From: Deltaproteobacteria bacterium
GTDB lineage: Bacteria > Campylobacterota_A > Desulfurellia > JAGGSF01
Reading direction: 5' to 3'
DNA length: 24,761 nt
NCBI GenBank assembly: GCA_021159235.1
Contig: JAGGSF010000099.1
Location: 1 to 24,761, forward strand
Below the pieces are notes generated by a model. The model did not search any database, was not told where the DNA came from, and saw nothing but the letters and a program-made list of their open reading frames with translations. Below, piece after piece: positions 1-7,654 of the stretch; positions within the stretch are counted from its first letter, which is position 1, and each line of letters opens with the position of its first letter. A program made the position numbers and the translations under genes.

Positions 1-42
1 CTGAACCTCTTTTCCATCTATAACAAGAGTTACATAATCCAT
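1..42 (-). CDS. Partial gene start, probable [2Fe-2S] N-terminal domain protein
   Basis: Only the first 14 codons are inside the window (MDYVTLVIDGKEVQ); the gene continues past the left edge. A strong Shine-Dalgarno (AAAGGAGAAG, about positions 46-55) precedes the ATG at 42-40. The start lies 25 nt after the gltA stop, so it is the next gene of the same operon. The pattern V-T-L-x-I-D-G-K-E-V is typical of the plant-type [2Fe-2S] domain that opens NuoG-like, Fe-only hydrogenase and NAD-dependent formate dehydrogenase subunits. Such subunits often sit beside GltA/NfnB-like flavoproteins. Fourteen residues do not distinguish between these, so the start is seen and the family is inferred. Confidence 0.55.
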   Translation of the reverse strand, partial: MDYVTLVIDGKEVQ

Positions 43-67
43 TTTCTTCTCCTTTAAATGGAGTTTT

Positions 68-1516
68 TCATTTATTTAAACTTTCTTTTAAACTACCACC
101 AGAAGAGAGATACTTATCTATTCCCCTGGCAGCTTTTTTACCGTCTCCCACTGCCAGTATCACCGTCGCCGCTCCACGGGCTATATCACCACCGCAAAAT
201 ATGCCTTCCCTCGTAGTCTGCATTGTTTCTTCGTCAAACACAAAATAACCCCATTTATTTACCTTTACACCGAGTTCTGCTGCGCTTTTCGGCACGATGG
301 GATTGGCCAGCGTTCCAATAGCATCAACCACCATATCACATTCTATAACAAAGTTTGTTCCCTCTATGGGAACAGGCCTCCTCCTTCCCGATTCATCAGG
401 CTCACCCAATTCCATCTTAACACATTCCATACCGGTAACTTCTCCTGTCTCTTCATTGCCCAATACCTTTATGGGAAGAGTAAGAAAATTTAATACTACG
501 CCTTCTTCTTCGGCATGAGCAATCTCTTCTATCCTTGCCGGCGCCTCCTTTCTTGATCTTCTATAAACAATGTGAGATTCTTCAGCCCCCAATCTTAAAG
601 CGGTTCTGGCAGCGTCCATAGCTACATTTCCCGCACCTATTGTGCACACCTTCCTTCCTATCTTAATAGGTGTGTCATACTCTGGAAATCTATAGGCTTT
701 CATAAGATTGGAACGGGTAAGAAATTCATTTGCCGAATATACCATTGCCAGGTTTTCTCCAGGAATGTTCATAAACCTGGGTGCACCAGCACCAATTCCT
801 ATGAATATAGCGTCAAACTCCTTTGCTATATCGGGTATACTCTTCGTCTTTCCAGCTACAAAATTCGTTTCAAACTTCACTCCTAATTTTTCAATTTCAC
901 CCGTTTCATACTTCACAATCTCCTTTGGCAATCTGAACTCTGGAATACCATAAACCAAAACCCCCCCTGGAGTATGAAATGCCTCAAATACAGTTACATC
1001 ATAACCCATCTTTTGCAAATCTGCAGCACAGGTAAGACCAGCCGGACCAGCACCGATAACAGCTACGCTCTTGTTTTTCTTCTTAATTTCTGGTATACTT
1101 TCATGAACATTGTTTTCTCTCGCCCAATCTGCAACGAATCGCGCCAGTCTCCCTATGGCGATGGGTTTACCTTTTTTGTTAAGCACACAGGTTTCATAAC
1201 ACTGTGTTTCCTGAGGACATACCCTGCCACATACTGCAGGAAGATTGTTTGTCTTCAGTATTTCAAAGTATGCACCTGCAAAATCTTCTTCCACAATCTT
1301 TTTGATAAACTCCGGGATGTGCACCTCTGCCGGACAGCCATCCACACAATGGGGAGGTGTACATTGCAAGCACCTCTGCGCCTCATAGATAGCCATCTCC
1401 TTGGTATAACCGGTAGGCACCTCATTAAAATTATGGATTCTTATCTTTGGATCCTGTTCCGGCATCTGCACCTGATTCCTTTTCATCCTCTCTTTAACAG
1501 GTATCATCTCAGCCAT
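68..1516 (-). CDS. gltA: NADPH-dependent glutamate synthase small-subunit type flavoprotein (GltA/NfnB family)
   Basis: Cytoplasmic iron-sulfur flavoprotein of the homotetrameric GltA (GltD-like) family, which passes electrons from NAD(P)H through FAD and [4Fe-4S] clusters. Two cysteine sets are seen near the N-terminus: C49, C52, C57, C61 and C96, C100, C106, C110. They are followed by an FAD-binding GAGPAG (155-160), then a second dinucleotide fold with GAGNVAMDAAR and a YRRSRKEAPAR segment, then the C-terminal GGDIARGAATVILAVGDG FAD motif. Length (482) is normal for the family. Two starts compete. The ATG at 1516 has AGGAG only 2 nt upstream. The ATG at 1507 (MIPVKER) makes a 4-nt ATGA overlap with the lipoprotein stop and has AGGAG 11 nt upstream. 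No NfnA-like partner lies upstream, so a bifurcating role is not supported here. Glutamate synthase or an electron-transfer role with the downstream Fe-S gene are both possible. Confidence 0.9.
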   Translation of the reverse strand: MAEMIPVKERMKRNQVQMPEQDPKIRIHNFNEVPTGYTKEMAIYEAQRCLQCTPPHCVDGCPAEVHIPEFIKKIVEEDFAGAYFEILKTNNLPAVCGRVCPQETQCYETCVLNKKGKPIAIGRLARFVADWARENNVHESIPEIKKKNKSVAVIGAGPAGLTCAADLQKMGYDVTVFEAFHTPGGVLVYGIPEFRLPKEIVKYETGEIEKLGVKFETNFVAGKTKSIPDIAKEFDAIFIGIGAGAPRFMNIPGENLAMVYSANEFLTRSNLMKAYRFPEYDTPIKIGRKVCTIGAGNVAMDAARTALRLGAEESHIVYRRSRKEAPARIEEIAHAEEEGVVLNFLTLPIKVLGNEETGEVTGMECVKMELGEPDESGRRRPVPIEGTNFVIECDMVVDAIGTLANPIVPKSAAELGVKVNKWGYFVFDEETMQTTREGIFCGGDIARGAATVILAVGDGKKAARGIDKYLSSGGSLKESLNK

Positions 1517-2136
1517 TGCTCCTTACCCCCCTTTATAAACTCCATATTTATAGTACCTAACATAGAAGCGATAACCAATGTTACCTTTCCTGTATGAGGC
1601 ATTTTTCTAAATCTAATTATATAATTTTTTGACCACCTGTTAGCATCTATGAGATACATCCACTGATTCATCATCCTGTTTATTTCTATTTCTTCAATTT
1701 CCAGCGGTTTCTCTATCATTTTTCCATAAATAGCATGCACATTCCAGAAAGGATGCGGGCTTGCTAAATTGTTTATATCCTCATCTCCTGTATAAAGGGC
1801 TACCCAGAATTCATCAAAGTTCTCTGTGCGATTTTTCCATTCCTCTTTCAGTTTTTCCTTTTCTGCATCAGGTAAATGTACCTGCTTGCTATACGAATCT
1901 ACAAAACTCATAGCCAATTTCCTGTCAAAATAGGTGGCCTTGCAAAGGGCAACAGTTTCAAAATCCCTATACAGCTTAAAAGACCTGGTGTGTGAATGAA
2001 GCATCTCTGTAAACTCACTACTGTAACTCCTGATGCCAACATCCTGCATGTAAGTGCAACCGGAGACAATCAGAAGAAAAACAAACAAAAATATACACCA
2101 AAAACCTCTAACACACCCCTTCTTCTGTCTATTCAT
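1504..2136 (-). CDS. Hypothetical lipoprotein
   Basis: A 210-residue predicted lipoprotein of unknown function. The N-terminus is basic (NRQKKGCVRG), followed by a hydrophobic stretch (about 12-24) and a lipobox V-S-G-C with the acceptor cysteine at residue 27, so export and lipidation are expected. The mature part is mixed alpha/beta in character, rich in Trp and Tyr, with a charged segment around residues 88-105 and a strand-like C-terminus. I recognise no enzyme motif. Its ATG overlaps the aroB stop by 4 nt (ATGA) and its stop overlaps the gltA start, so it is translationally coupled inside the operon. Neighbouring functions are unrelated and do not suggest a role. Confidence 0.8.
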   Translation of the reverse strand: MNRQKKGCVRGFWCIFLFVFLLIVSGCTYMQDVGIRSYSSEFTEMLHSHTRSFKLYRDFETVALCKATYFDRKLAMSFVDSYSKQVHLPDAEKEKLKEEWKNRTENFDEFWVALYTGDEDINNLASPHPFWNVHAIYGKMIEKPLEIEEIEINRMMNQWMYLIDANRWSKNYIIRFRKMPHTGKVTLVIASMLGTINMEFIKGGKEQWLR

Positions 2137-3221
2137 TCTTTCATCTTATCGATTGCCTCACCAATTATTTGCGGCTCTAAAACTGTAACAATTTTAACTT
2201 TGCCGATATTTTCTGTCAAGACAAATCTGAGTTTGTTGCTTACTGCTTTTTTGTCCCACCTCATTGCATCATATATGTCATCAGTTTCAAATTTTGAAGG
2301 TATATGCACGGGAAGAGAAAAGGATTGTAAAATATTCTTTATCCTCTCATAAACCTGTTTTTCACATATGTTCAACTTCCAGGAAAGCAATGAGGCAAAC
2401 ACCATACCCACAGCTACCGCCTCTCCATGTCTGCAGGTTTTATACTCTCCCATTTTTTCCAGAGCATGAGCTAAGGTATGTCCAAAATTGAGTATTCGTC
2501 TTATATCTTTTTCCCTTTCATCCCTTTGCACAATATTTGCCTTATTTAAAATGCTTTTCTTCACGATATAAAGCATAGCCTGTCTGTCCCGGTGAAGAAT
2601 TTTCTCCGTATTCTTTTCCATGTAACTGAACAATTCTTCATCCTGTATAACTCCATATTTTATCACCTCAGCTAATGCTCCTCTCCATTCTCTATCAGGT
2701 AATGTATATAGAAAATCTATTCCGCTGAATACAGCATCGGGTTGGTAAAATGCGCCGATAAGATTCTTTCCTCTTTTGTGATTTACAGCTACCTTTCCCC
2801 CGATGGAGCTATCCACCTGTGCAAGCAAGGTGGTGGGAATGTGAATGAGGGGAATACCTCTCAAAAATGTGGCGGCGGCAAAACCTGCAATGTCTCCCAC
2901 CACACCACCACCTAAAGCAAACAACGGACTTCTCCTATCCAGATTGTTTTCTGCCAAGAAATCAACAATTTTGATAAACTCATGTATATTTTTGTATTCT
3001 TCCCCGTCAGGCAAAATGTAAGTAAAAACTTTAAATCTATCTTTTAAAACCCTTTCTACTTTCTCGCCGTACAGGGGATAAACAGTACTATTTGTGACAA
3101 GCGCTGATTTATCAGAATAATCTGATCTTTCAACAAAAGACCTGAGCTCATCCAATATATCTTCTCCGATGTATATCTTATAATCTTTTGTAATTGTATG
3201 CACATTGATAATATCATTCAT
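2133..3221 (-). CDS. aroB: 3-dehydroquinate synthase
   Basis: Second step of the shikimate pathway: converts DAHP to 3-dehydroquinate using NAD+ and a divalent metal, in the cytoplasm. The protein has the NAD-binding GGGVVGD (104-110), then HIPTTLLAQVDSSIGGK (127-143), and the metal ligands of the family: E185 in ALAEVIKYG, H248 in NFGHTLAHALE and H265 in RHGEAVAVGM. Length 362 is typical. The start ATG overlaps the uracil-DNA glycosylase stop by 4 nt (ATGA). The Shine-Dalgarno is modest (AAAGG, about 10 nt upstream). No other shikimate gene is in the window, so the operon is mixed in function. Confidence 0.97.
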   Translation of the reverse strand: MNDIINVHTITKDYKIYIGEDILDELRSFVERSDYSDKSALVTNSTVYPLYGEKVERVLKDRFKVFTYILPDGEEYKNIHEFIKIVDFLAENNLDRRSPLFALGGGVVGDIAGFAAATFLRGIPLIHIPTTLLAQVDSSIGGKVAVNHKRGKNLIGAFYQPDAVFSGIDFLYTLPDREWRGALAEVIKYGVIQDEELFSYMEKNTEKILHRDRQAMLYIVKKSILNKANIVQRDEREKDIRRILNFGHTLAHALEKMGEYKTCRHGEAVAVGMVFASLLSWKLNICEKQVYERIKNILQSFSLPVHIPSKFETDDIYDAMRWDKKAVSNKLRFVLTENIGKVKIVTVLEPQIIGEAIDKMKE

Positions 3222-3844
3222 ATATTCATTGCCTTTATCAAATCGTCTTTAAATGCATCTATAGCCTGAGGATTTCTTAAAAGATAAGCAGGATGGAATG
3301 TAGGAATAACAGTAACATCTCTATATCTCATTGTTTTTCCCCTTAAAATGGAAATGGACAACATACTTCCTGTAAGTTGTTGTGTAGCAAACTTTCCTAA
3401 ACAAACAATGGTCCTGGGCTCGATGATCTCTATCTGCCTTTCTAAATAGGGAAAGCACATTAAAAGTTCCTCCGGCCTGGGATTTCTATTTTCTGGGGGT
3501 CGACATTTTATGCAATTGGCTATGTACACCTCCTCTCTTTTTAAACCTATCTTTTCAAACACCTCATCCATCAACTTTCCTGCCTTACCCACAAATGGCC
3601 TGCCCGACATGTCCTCTTCTCTGCCTGGTGCCTCTCCCACAAACATGATCTCCGCATCTTCGTTTCCTTCACCAAACACAACATGGGTTCGAGTCCTAAA
3701 AAGCGGACACCTGTTGCATTCCTCCACTTCTCTTTTTAATTCTTGCAGGGATTCTGTTTTTTTGTTATCCTCTGCACCCCTCATATATTCTATTCCCACC
3801 ACATCCTTTAGAAACCGGAGGTATACCTTTACTTCACCTATCAT
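3218..3844 (-). CDS. Family 4 uracil-DNA glycosylase (Fe-S type)
   Basis: Removes uracil from DNA in base-excision repair. This is the thermostable-type family 4 enzyme with a [4Fe-4S] cluster. The four cluster cysteines appear in the expected spacing: C43 and C46 (CNRC), C114 in KCRPPENRNP and C130 in the MCFPYLERQI segment. Motif A is GEAPG (70-74) and motif B is HPAYLLRNP beginning at H184. The 208-residue length is usual. The N-terminal 20 residues before M21 are not obviously conserved, so M21 is a possible start, but the 4-nt ATGA overlap with hisG favours the listed one. Confidence 0.93.
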   Translation of the reverse strand: MIGEVKVYLRFLKDVVGIEYMRGAEDNKKTESLQELKREVEECNRCPLFRTRTHVVFGEGNEDAEIMFVGEAPGREEDMSGRPFVGKAGKLMDEVFEKIGLKREEVYIANCIKCRPPENRNPRPEELLMCFPYLERQIEIIEPRTIVCLGKFATQQLTGSMLSISILRGKTMRYRDVTVIPTFHPAYLLRNPQAIDAFKDDLIKAMNI

Positions 3845-4449
3845 ATAAAAATGTCCACCAGCTTTTTAATTTCATCGTATTTTGTGTGATAACTTCCTCT
3901 ATTGGCAACAAGACGGGCAGTAGAGGTAAAGATTTCTCCTATCACCTTCAGTCCATTTTCCTTCAGTGTTCTACCGGTAGATGTGATGTCTACAATCCAA
4001 TCCGATATTCCAAAAAGCGGCGCAAGTTCCACAGAACCATAAAGTTTTATTATCTCCACATTTATTCCTTCTTTTATAAAAAAATCCCTGGCTATGTTGG
4101 GAAATTTAGTAGCTACCCTCAAGGGTCTTAAAGAAGACATTGTATCACTCTTTCCCGCTACTACCATCTTACAATGCCCTATATTTAAATCAGCCAGTTC
4201 ATACAGGTCTCTGTTCTGTTCTCTCAATACATCGTATCCCGCTATCCCCAGATCTGCCGCTCCGTATTCAACATAGGTGGGTACATCCTGAGCCCTCACT
4301 ATAATAAACCTCAGTTTTCCTCCCCACCCATCAAAATAGAGTTTTCTCCCCTTTTGAGGAAATCCAACATCTATCCCCTTTTCCGTAAATACATCCAGTG
4401 TCTCATGTAAGAGTCTTCCCTTGGATAGAGCAACAACAAGCCTATTCAC
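3841..4449 (-). CDS. hisG: ATP phosphoribosyltransferase, short form
   Basis: First committed step of histidine synthesis (ATP + PRPP to phosphoribosyl-ATP). It begins VVALSKGRL and contains ADLGIAGYDVL and the PRPP-loop segment WIVDITSTGRTLKENGL. At 202 residues it lacks the C-terminal ACT-like regulatory domain, so it belongs to the short HisG class. This class normally needs the HisRS-like partner HisZ for activity; no hisZ is in this window. The start is GTG at 4449 with AAGGAG 8 nt upstream, and it overlaps the murA stop by 8 nt. Its own stop overlaps the glycosylase start by 4 nt. Confidence 0.95.
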   Translation of the reverse strand: MNRLVVALSKGRLLHETLDVFTEKGIDVGFPQKGRKLYFDGWGGKLRFIIVRAQDVPTYVEYGAADLGIAGYDVLREQNRDLYELADLNIGHCKMVVAGKSDTMSSLRPLRVATKFPNIARDFFIKEGINVEIIKLYGSVELAPLFGISDWIVDITSTGRTLKENGLKVIGEIFTSTARLVANRGSYHTKYDEIKKLVDIFI

Positions 4450-5701
4450 TCTTCTCTCTCCTTATGGAACCTGAAAGTGCACGGATTTTTTGCTCCAAAT
4501 TTTCATATCCACGATCCAGGTGATGAACTCCAAACATTACTGTTTCTCCACAAGCTGCCAGTCCTGCAACAATTAAGGATGCCGCTGCCCTGATATCGGT
4601 TGCAGTAACAGGAGCACCGTTTAGATGATCTACCCCTTCAATAATTGCATGGTTGCCACTTACTTTTATATTTGCTCCCATCCTTGTAAGTTCCGGGACA
4701 TGTGAAAATCTCTTTTCAAAAATTGTCTCTGTAATTACACTGCTCCCATCTGCAATAGATAAAAGGGATGTAAACTGTGGCTGCATATCGGTGGGAAAAC
4801 CGGGATAGGGCATGGTTTCTATATCCGTATGTTTTATCTTACCCTTCATTTTTATTCTTATTCCATTTTTCTTCACATTTATGCTTGCCCCTACATCTTT
4901 CAGTTTTTCCACTACAGCGTGCAGAAACTGGTAGGGGGCGTTTTCAATCTCCACATCTCCCTTTGTTGCACAGGTTAAAACCATATATGTTCCCGCTTCT
5001 ATTCGATCATAGATTATGTTGTGCACTTTATTTGCCTTCAGACTGCTTACACCCTTTATAACGATATTCTTTGTTCCTGCACCTTCTATCTTTGCACCAC
5101 AGCTGTTTAAGAAATTTGCCAGATCCACTACTTCCGGTTCCTGAGCGGCATTTAATATCGTTGTAACTCCATCGGCAAGAGTAGCGGCCATAATCACATT
5201 CTCTGTTCCAGTAACAGTGGGAATATCAAAATATATTTCTTCCCCTTTTAATTTTTTAGCTTTGGTTTCAATGTATCCATTCTTTACTTCAACAAAAGCT
5301 CCCAATTTTCTCAATGCCTCTATATGCAGGTTTACAGGTCTTTCTCCTATGGCACATCCTCCAGGTAGTGAAACACTGGCTCTTTTATATTTGGCTAAGA
5401 GAGGACCTAAAACCAGTATGGATGCACGCATTGTTCTTACCAGCTCATAAGGCGCCAATGTTTTATTTATATTACTGGCATCAATTTTGAGATTGTGTTG
5501 TTTCAATTCAAATTCCGCTCCCATGAGCTTTAACAAGCTGCACATTGTTTCTACATCTTTCAGTTGAGGAACATTGGAAAACTCGCATTCTCCATCTAAG
5601 AGAATAGATGAAGAAATAAGGGGAAGGGCGGCATTTTTCGCTCCCCCTATCTTTACCTTACCGCATAATGGTTTTCCACCTTTCATTACTATCTTTTCCA
5701 T
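4442..5701 (-). CDS. murA: UDP-N-acetylglucosamine 1-carboxyvinyltransferase
   Basis: First committed step of peptidoglycan synthesis: adds enolpyruvyl from PEP to UDP-GlcNAc, in the cytoplasm. It has the N-terminal GGAKNAALP with K22-N23, and the mobile-loop motif PGGCAIGERPVNLH with the catalytic cysteine at C116. This cysteine is the residue that fosfomycin alkylates in the family; it is Asp in resistant lineages. Length 419 is normal. The ATG start has GGAAGG just upstream and overlaps the ROK kinase stop by 13 nt. It uses the UDP-GlcNAc made by the glmU/glmS products encoded at 18-21 kb. Confidence 0.98.
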   Translation of the reverse strand: MEKIVMKGGKPLCGKVKIGGAKNAALPLISSSILLDGECEFSNVPQLKDVETMCSLLKLMGAEFELKQHNLKIDASNINKTLAPYELVRTMRASILVLGPLLAKYKRASVSLPGGCAIGERPVNLHIEALRKLGAFVEVKNGYIETKAKKLKGEEIYFDIPTVTGTENVIMAATLADGVTTILNAAQEPEVVDLANFLNSCGAKIEGAGTKNIVIKGVSSLKANKVHNIIYDRIEAGTYMVLTCATKGDVEIENAPYQFLHAVVEKLKDVGASINVKKNGIRIKMKGKIKHTDIETMPYPGFPTDMQPQFTSLLSIADGSSVITETIFEKRFSHVPELTRMGANIKVSGNHAIIEGVDHLNGAPVTATDIRAAASLIVAGLAACGETVMFGVHHLDRGYENLEQKIRALSGSIRREKSE

Positions 5702-6561
5702 ACCTTACCTTCCAATGCAATATAAGCCATGCCGAGCAATCCTGCTTTATCTGGCAAAGGATCTCTGATGAATTGGACATTTGAGGGTAGATAACTTCTT
5801 CTCTTCACCACCTCCTTCATCTTATCACAAAAGTAAGGATAGGAATAGCTCATCTTCCCCCCAAAGATTATCGCTTGAGGGTTAAAGATATTTATCAATG
5901 ATGCCACTCCTATACCCAAAAATGTAGAAAAACATCTTACCATCCTGCGGGCTTTTCTATTCTCTTTCGCCAGATCAAACAGATCTTTTACAGTTTTATT
6001 TTTCCATTTTTTGTTTATTTCTCTTTGCAATGCCCATCCTCCTGTGTAAGCTTCCAGGCATCCCCTGTTGCCACAACTGCATCTCTTTCCAAATGGCACA
6101 ACAGTTATATGTCCTATCTCTCCTGCATATCCCTGATAACCCCTTAAAATTTCATTGTCTATTACAACTCCCCCTCCTATACCCGTTCCCAGCGTTATGT
6201 AAACAATATGGGAAAGATTGAATCGTCTGCTGGCACCGAAAGCAGCAGCGTTGGCATCATTTTCCAAAAACAGGGGAATACAAACGTTCTCTTCTATTTT
6301 TAAGAAAGAAAAATTATTCAGAAATGGCAGGTTGGGTGATTTTTTCAACATTTTTTCCTTATAATCTACTGCACCGGCAACAGCTATACCTATTTTTTTT
6401 GTCCCTTCATTCATTATCTTTCTTATATGTTCAACGATACTCATAAATTCTTCTAAACTCTTTCCGCTTTTGATCTCGATTTCCTCTTCTATATTCAACC
6501 TTTCTGAAACACGGGCTATTCTGGTATTTGTGCCTCCAATGTCCAGCACCACTACATTCAT
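5689..6561 (-). CDS. ROK family sugar kinase (glucokinase-like)
   Basis: A 290-residue ROK kinase, probably phosphorylating glucose or an amino sugar in the cytoplasm. It has the N-terminal phosphate motif DIGGTNTR (7-14), ENDANAAAFGA with catalytic Asp102, the GTGIGGGVV phosphate loop (125-133), and the ROK zinc site formed by H151 in GEIGH and C161, C163, C168 in CSCGNRGCLEAY. There is no N-terminal helix-turn-helix, so it is an enzyme and not a ROK repressor. Substrate cannot be read from the sequence: glucose, N-acetylglucosamine and N-acetylmannosamine are all possible. It is the first gene of the long minus-strand operon. Its ATG sits 6 nt after a good -10 box and has no Shine-Dalgarno, so a leaderless mRNA is likely. 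Confidence 0.93.
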   Translation of the reverse strand: MNVVVLDIGGTNTRIARVSERLNIEEEIEIKSGKSLEEFMSIVEHIRKIMNEGTKKIGIAVAGAVDYKEKMLKKSPNLPFLNNFSFLKIEENVCIPLFLENDANAAAFGASRRFNLSHIVYITLGTGIGGGVVIDNEILRGYQGYAGEIGHITVVPFGKRCSCGNRGCLEAYTGGWALQREINKKWKNKTVKDLFDLAKENRKARRMVRCFSTFLGIGVASLINIFNPQAIIFGGKMSYSYPYFCDKMKEVVKRRSYLPSNVQFIRDPLPDKAGLLGMAYIALEGKVWKR

Positions 6562-6567
6562 AAGAGT

Positions 6568-6595
6568 ATTGTATTTAATTTTCTACAATATTCAA
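6568..6595 (-). promoter_or_regulatory. Promoter of the ROK kinase-murA-gltA operon
   Basis: Reading the minus strand, TTGAAT (6595-6590) is followed by a 16-nt spacer and TACAAT (6573-6568). The -10 box ends 6 nt before the ATG at 6561, which puts transcription start at or next to the start codon. An inverted repeat TATTGTA-N10-TACAATA (6567-6590) covers the -10 box and spacer and could be an operator, although such short AT-rich dyads also arise by chance. Confidence 0.6.
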
Positions 6596-6641
6596 ACCCA
6601 ATATACTCAAGGCAGAAGGGTAGGGTAGGGCTTATTGGAAA
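6596..6641 (-). other. C-rich segment after nadE, possible Rho site
   Basis: Between the nadE stop and the kinase promoter, the minus-strand transcript carries three CCC blocks separated by UA (6618-6630) in a G-poor setting. No hairpin followed by a T-run is present. This composition fits a Rho-utilisation segment that would end the nadE unit. On the plus strand the same bases are three GGG tracts separated by TA, one tract short of a simple G-quadruplex. Confidence 0.25.
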
Positions 6642-7544
6642 TTAAAGAGTAATGTATTCCTCTTTATCAAAATGAAACACATGTGGAGGAAGACTTCTAA
6701 GAGGGGCTTTGTCCATAATCTTTTTTACCCTGTTTACCTTTTCTTCAGGCAAATCCACAGACAGATTATTCTCCAAACAGTATAATATCTCATCTATATC
6801 CTCATAAGGCAGCCCCAGTATAAACTCATCATCTATACCCGGTACAAGATCAGGTGAAGGTGGTTTCTCCAGGATAGCCTTAGGAATTTTCAGTCTCCTG
6901 GCTATCTCTCTTACCTGTGTTTTATAAATGTTTGCAAGAGGTGTTATGTCTGCTAATTCATCTCCATACTTTACATACAAACCAGTGGATATTTCAGTTT
7001 TGTTTGTATTTCCTAAAACCAAACCCCTACGCAGATCCGCATGAAAATAAAGTAAGATTGCCCTCAGTCTGGCCTTTGCTCGGTAGTAAGCCTGTGCTTC
7101 CCAGAAATCCTTTTCCTTTGCGCTTGAAGTGAGATCTTTTAGAAAAACATCCTCACCGCCCATCTCTTTCCATTGTCTCCTTACCCATTTTTCCTGTGTC
7201 TTTCTGGGAATCAGAAATGTAGGAGGAGACAGACGATAAATACCTATCTCTCTTAAGGCTTTGGTTATATTTATAAATCTGTAATCTATATCCAAAATAT
7301 GAGCAAGCGCAATAGCATCTCTCGTATTCTGGATAGAGGAGTGCTTTTCCGGCAGAATGAGACCAAATACATTTCTCTTTCCTACAGCTTCCACCGATAG
7401 GTAAGCATCTACCGTTGAATCCAATCCCCCACTCAGCCCTATTACAATCGCTTCACTTCCCTTTGAAGATTCCTTGATAAAGTCACACATCCTGGAAATG
7501 AGCTTGGTATAATCAATAGAGGCGAGAAAATCTTTATATTTCAT
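6642..7544 (-). CDS. nadE: NH3-dependent NAD+ synthetase with an internal insertion
   Basis: Final step of NAD+ synthesis: amidates deamido-NAD+ with ATP and ammonia. The PP-loop SGGLDST is at 38-44, and the characteristic NTNKTEISTGLYVKYGD and DITPLANIYKTQVREIAR segments follow at 179-216. There is no N-terminal nitrilase domain, so free ammonia is the expected nitrogen donor. At 300 residues it is longer than the usual 245-275. The extra length sits at about 103-150, a charged stretch with IPRKTQEKWVRRQWKEMGG and KEKDFWEAQ. The ATG lies only 11 nt after the 3' end of tRNA-Leu and has no Shine-Dalgarno, so translation may depend on the processed tRNA end. It is the last gene of the sirtuin/tRNA operon. 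Confidence 0.93.
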   Translation of the reverse strand: MKYKDFLASIDYTKLISRMCDFIKESSKGSEAIVIGLSGGLDSTVDAYLSVEAVGKRNVFGLILPEKHSSIQNTRDAIALAHILDIDYRFINITKALREIGIYRLSPPTFLIPRKTQEKWVRRQWKEMGGEDVFLKDLTSSAKEKDFWEAQAYYRAKARLRAILLYFHADLRRGLVLGNTNKTEISTGLYVKYGDELADITPLANIYKTQVREIARRLKIPKAILEKPPSPDLVPGIDDEFILGLPYEDIDEILYCLENNLSVDLPEEKVNRVKKIMDKAPLRSLPPHVFHFDKEEYITL

Positions 7545-7555
7545 ATAATTTATAA

Positions 7556-7642
7556 TGCCGAGGGCGGGAATCGAACCCGCACGGGAGGATCACTCCCACC
7601 AGATTTTGAGTCTGGCGCGTCTACCAGTTCCACCACCTCGGC
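7556..7642 (-). tRNA. tRNA-Leu (CAA anticodon)
   Basis: An 87-nt class II tRNA. The acceptor stem is GCCGAGG/CCTCGGC, the anticodon arm is CCAGA-CTCAAAA-TCTGG with anticodon CAA at 7608-7606 (reads UUG), the long variable arm is GGGAG-TGATC-CTCCC, and the T arm is GCGGG-TTCGATT-CCCGC. The discriminator base is A (position 7556) and the next bases are TTA, so CCA is not encoded and must be added enzymatically. It lies 12 nt after the sirtuin stop and 11 nt before the nadE ATG, on the same strand, so it is almost certainly cut from a polycistronic mRNA. Confidence 0.97.
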
Positions 7643-7654
7643 GCTTGCATTTAT

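Noticed and set aside
68-1516. Bifurcating NfnAB complex
   Set aside because: The protein could be an NfnB-type subunit, but no NfnA-like gene is adjacent: the upstream gene is a lipoprotein.
4777-5061. Open frames on the strand opposite murA, and similar ones opposite other genes
   Set aside because: They lie wholly inside strongly supported genes, have low-complexity Ser/Leu/Pro/His composition and lack ribosome sites.
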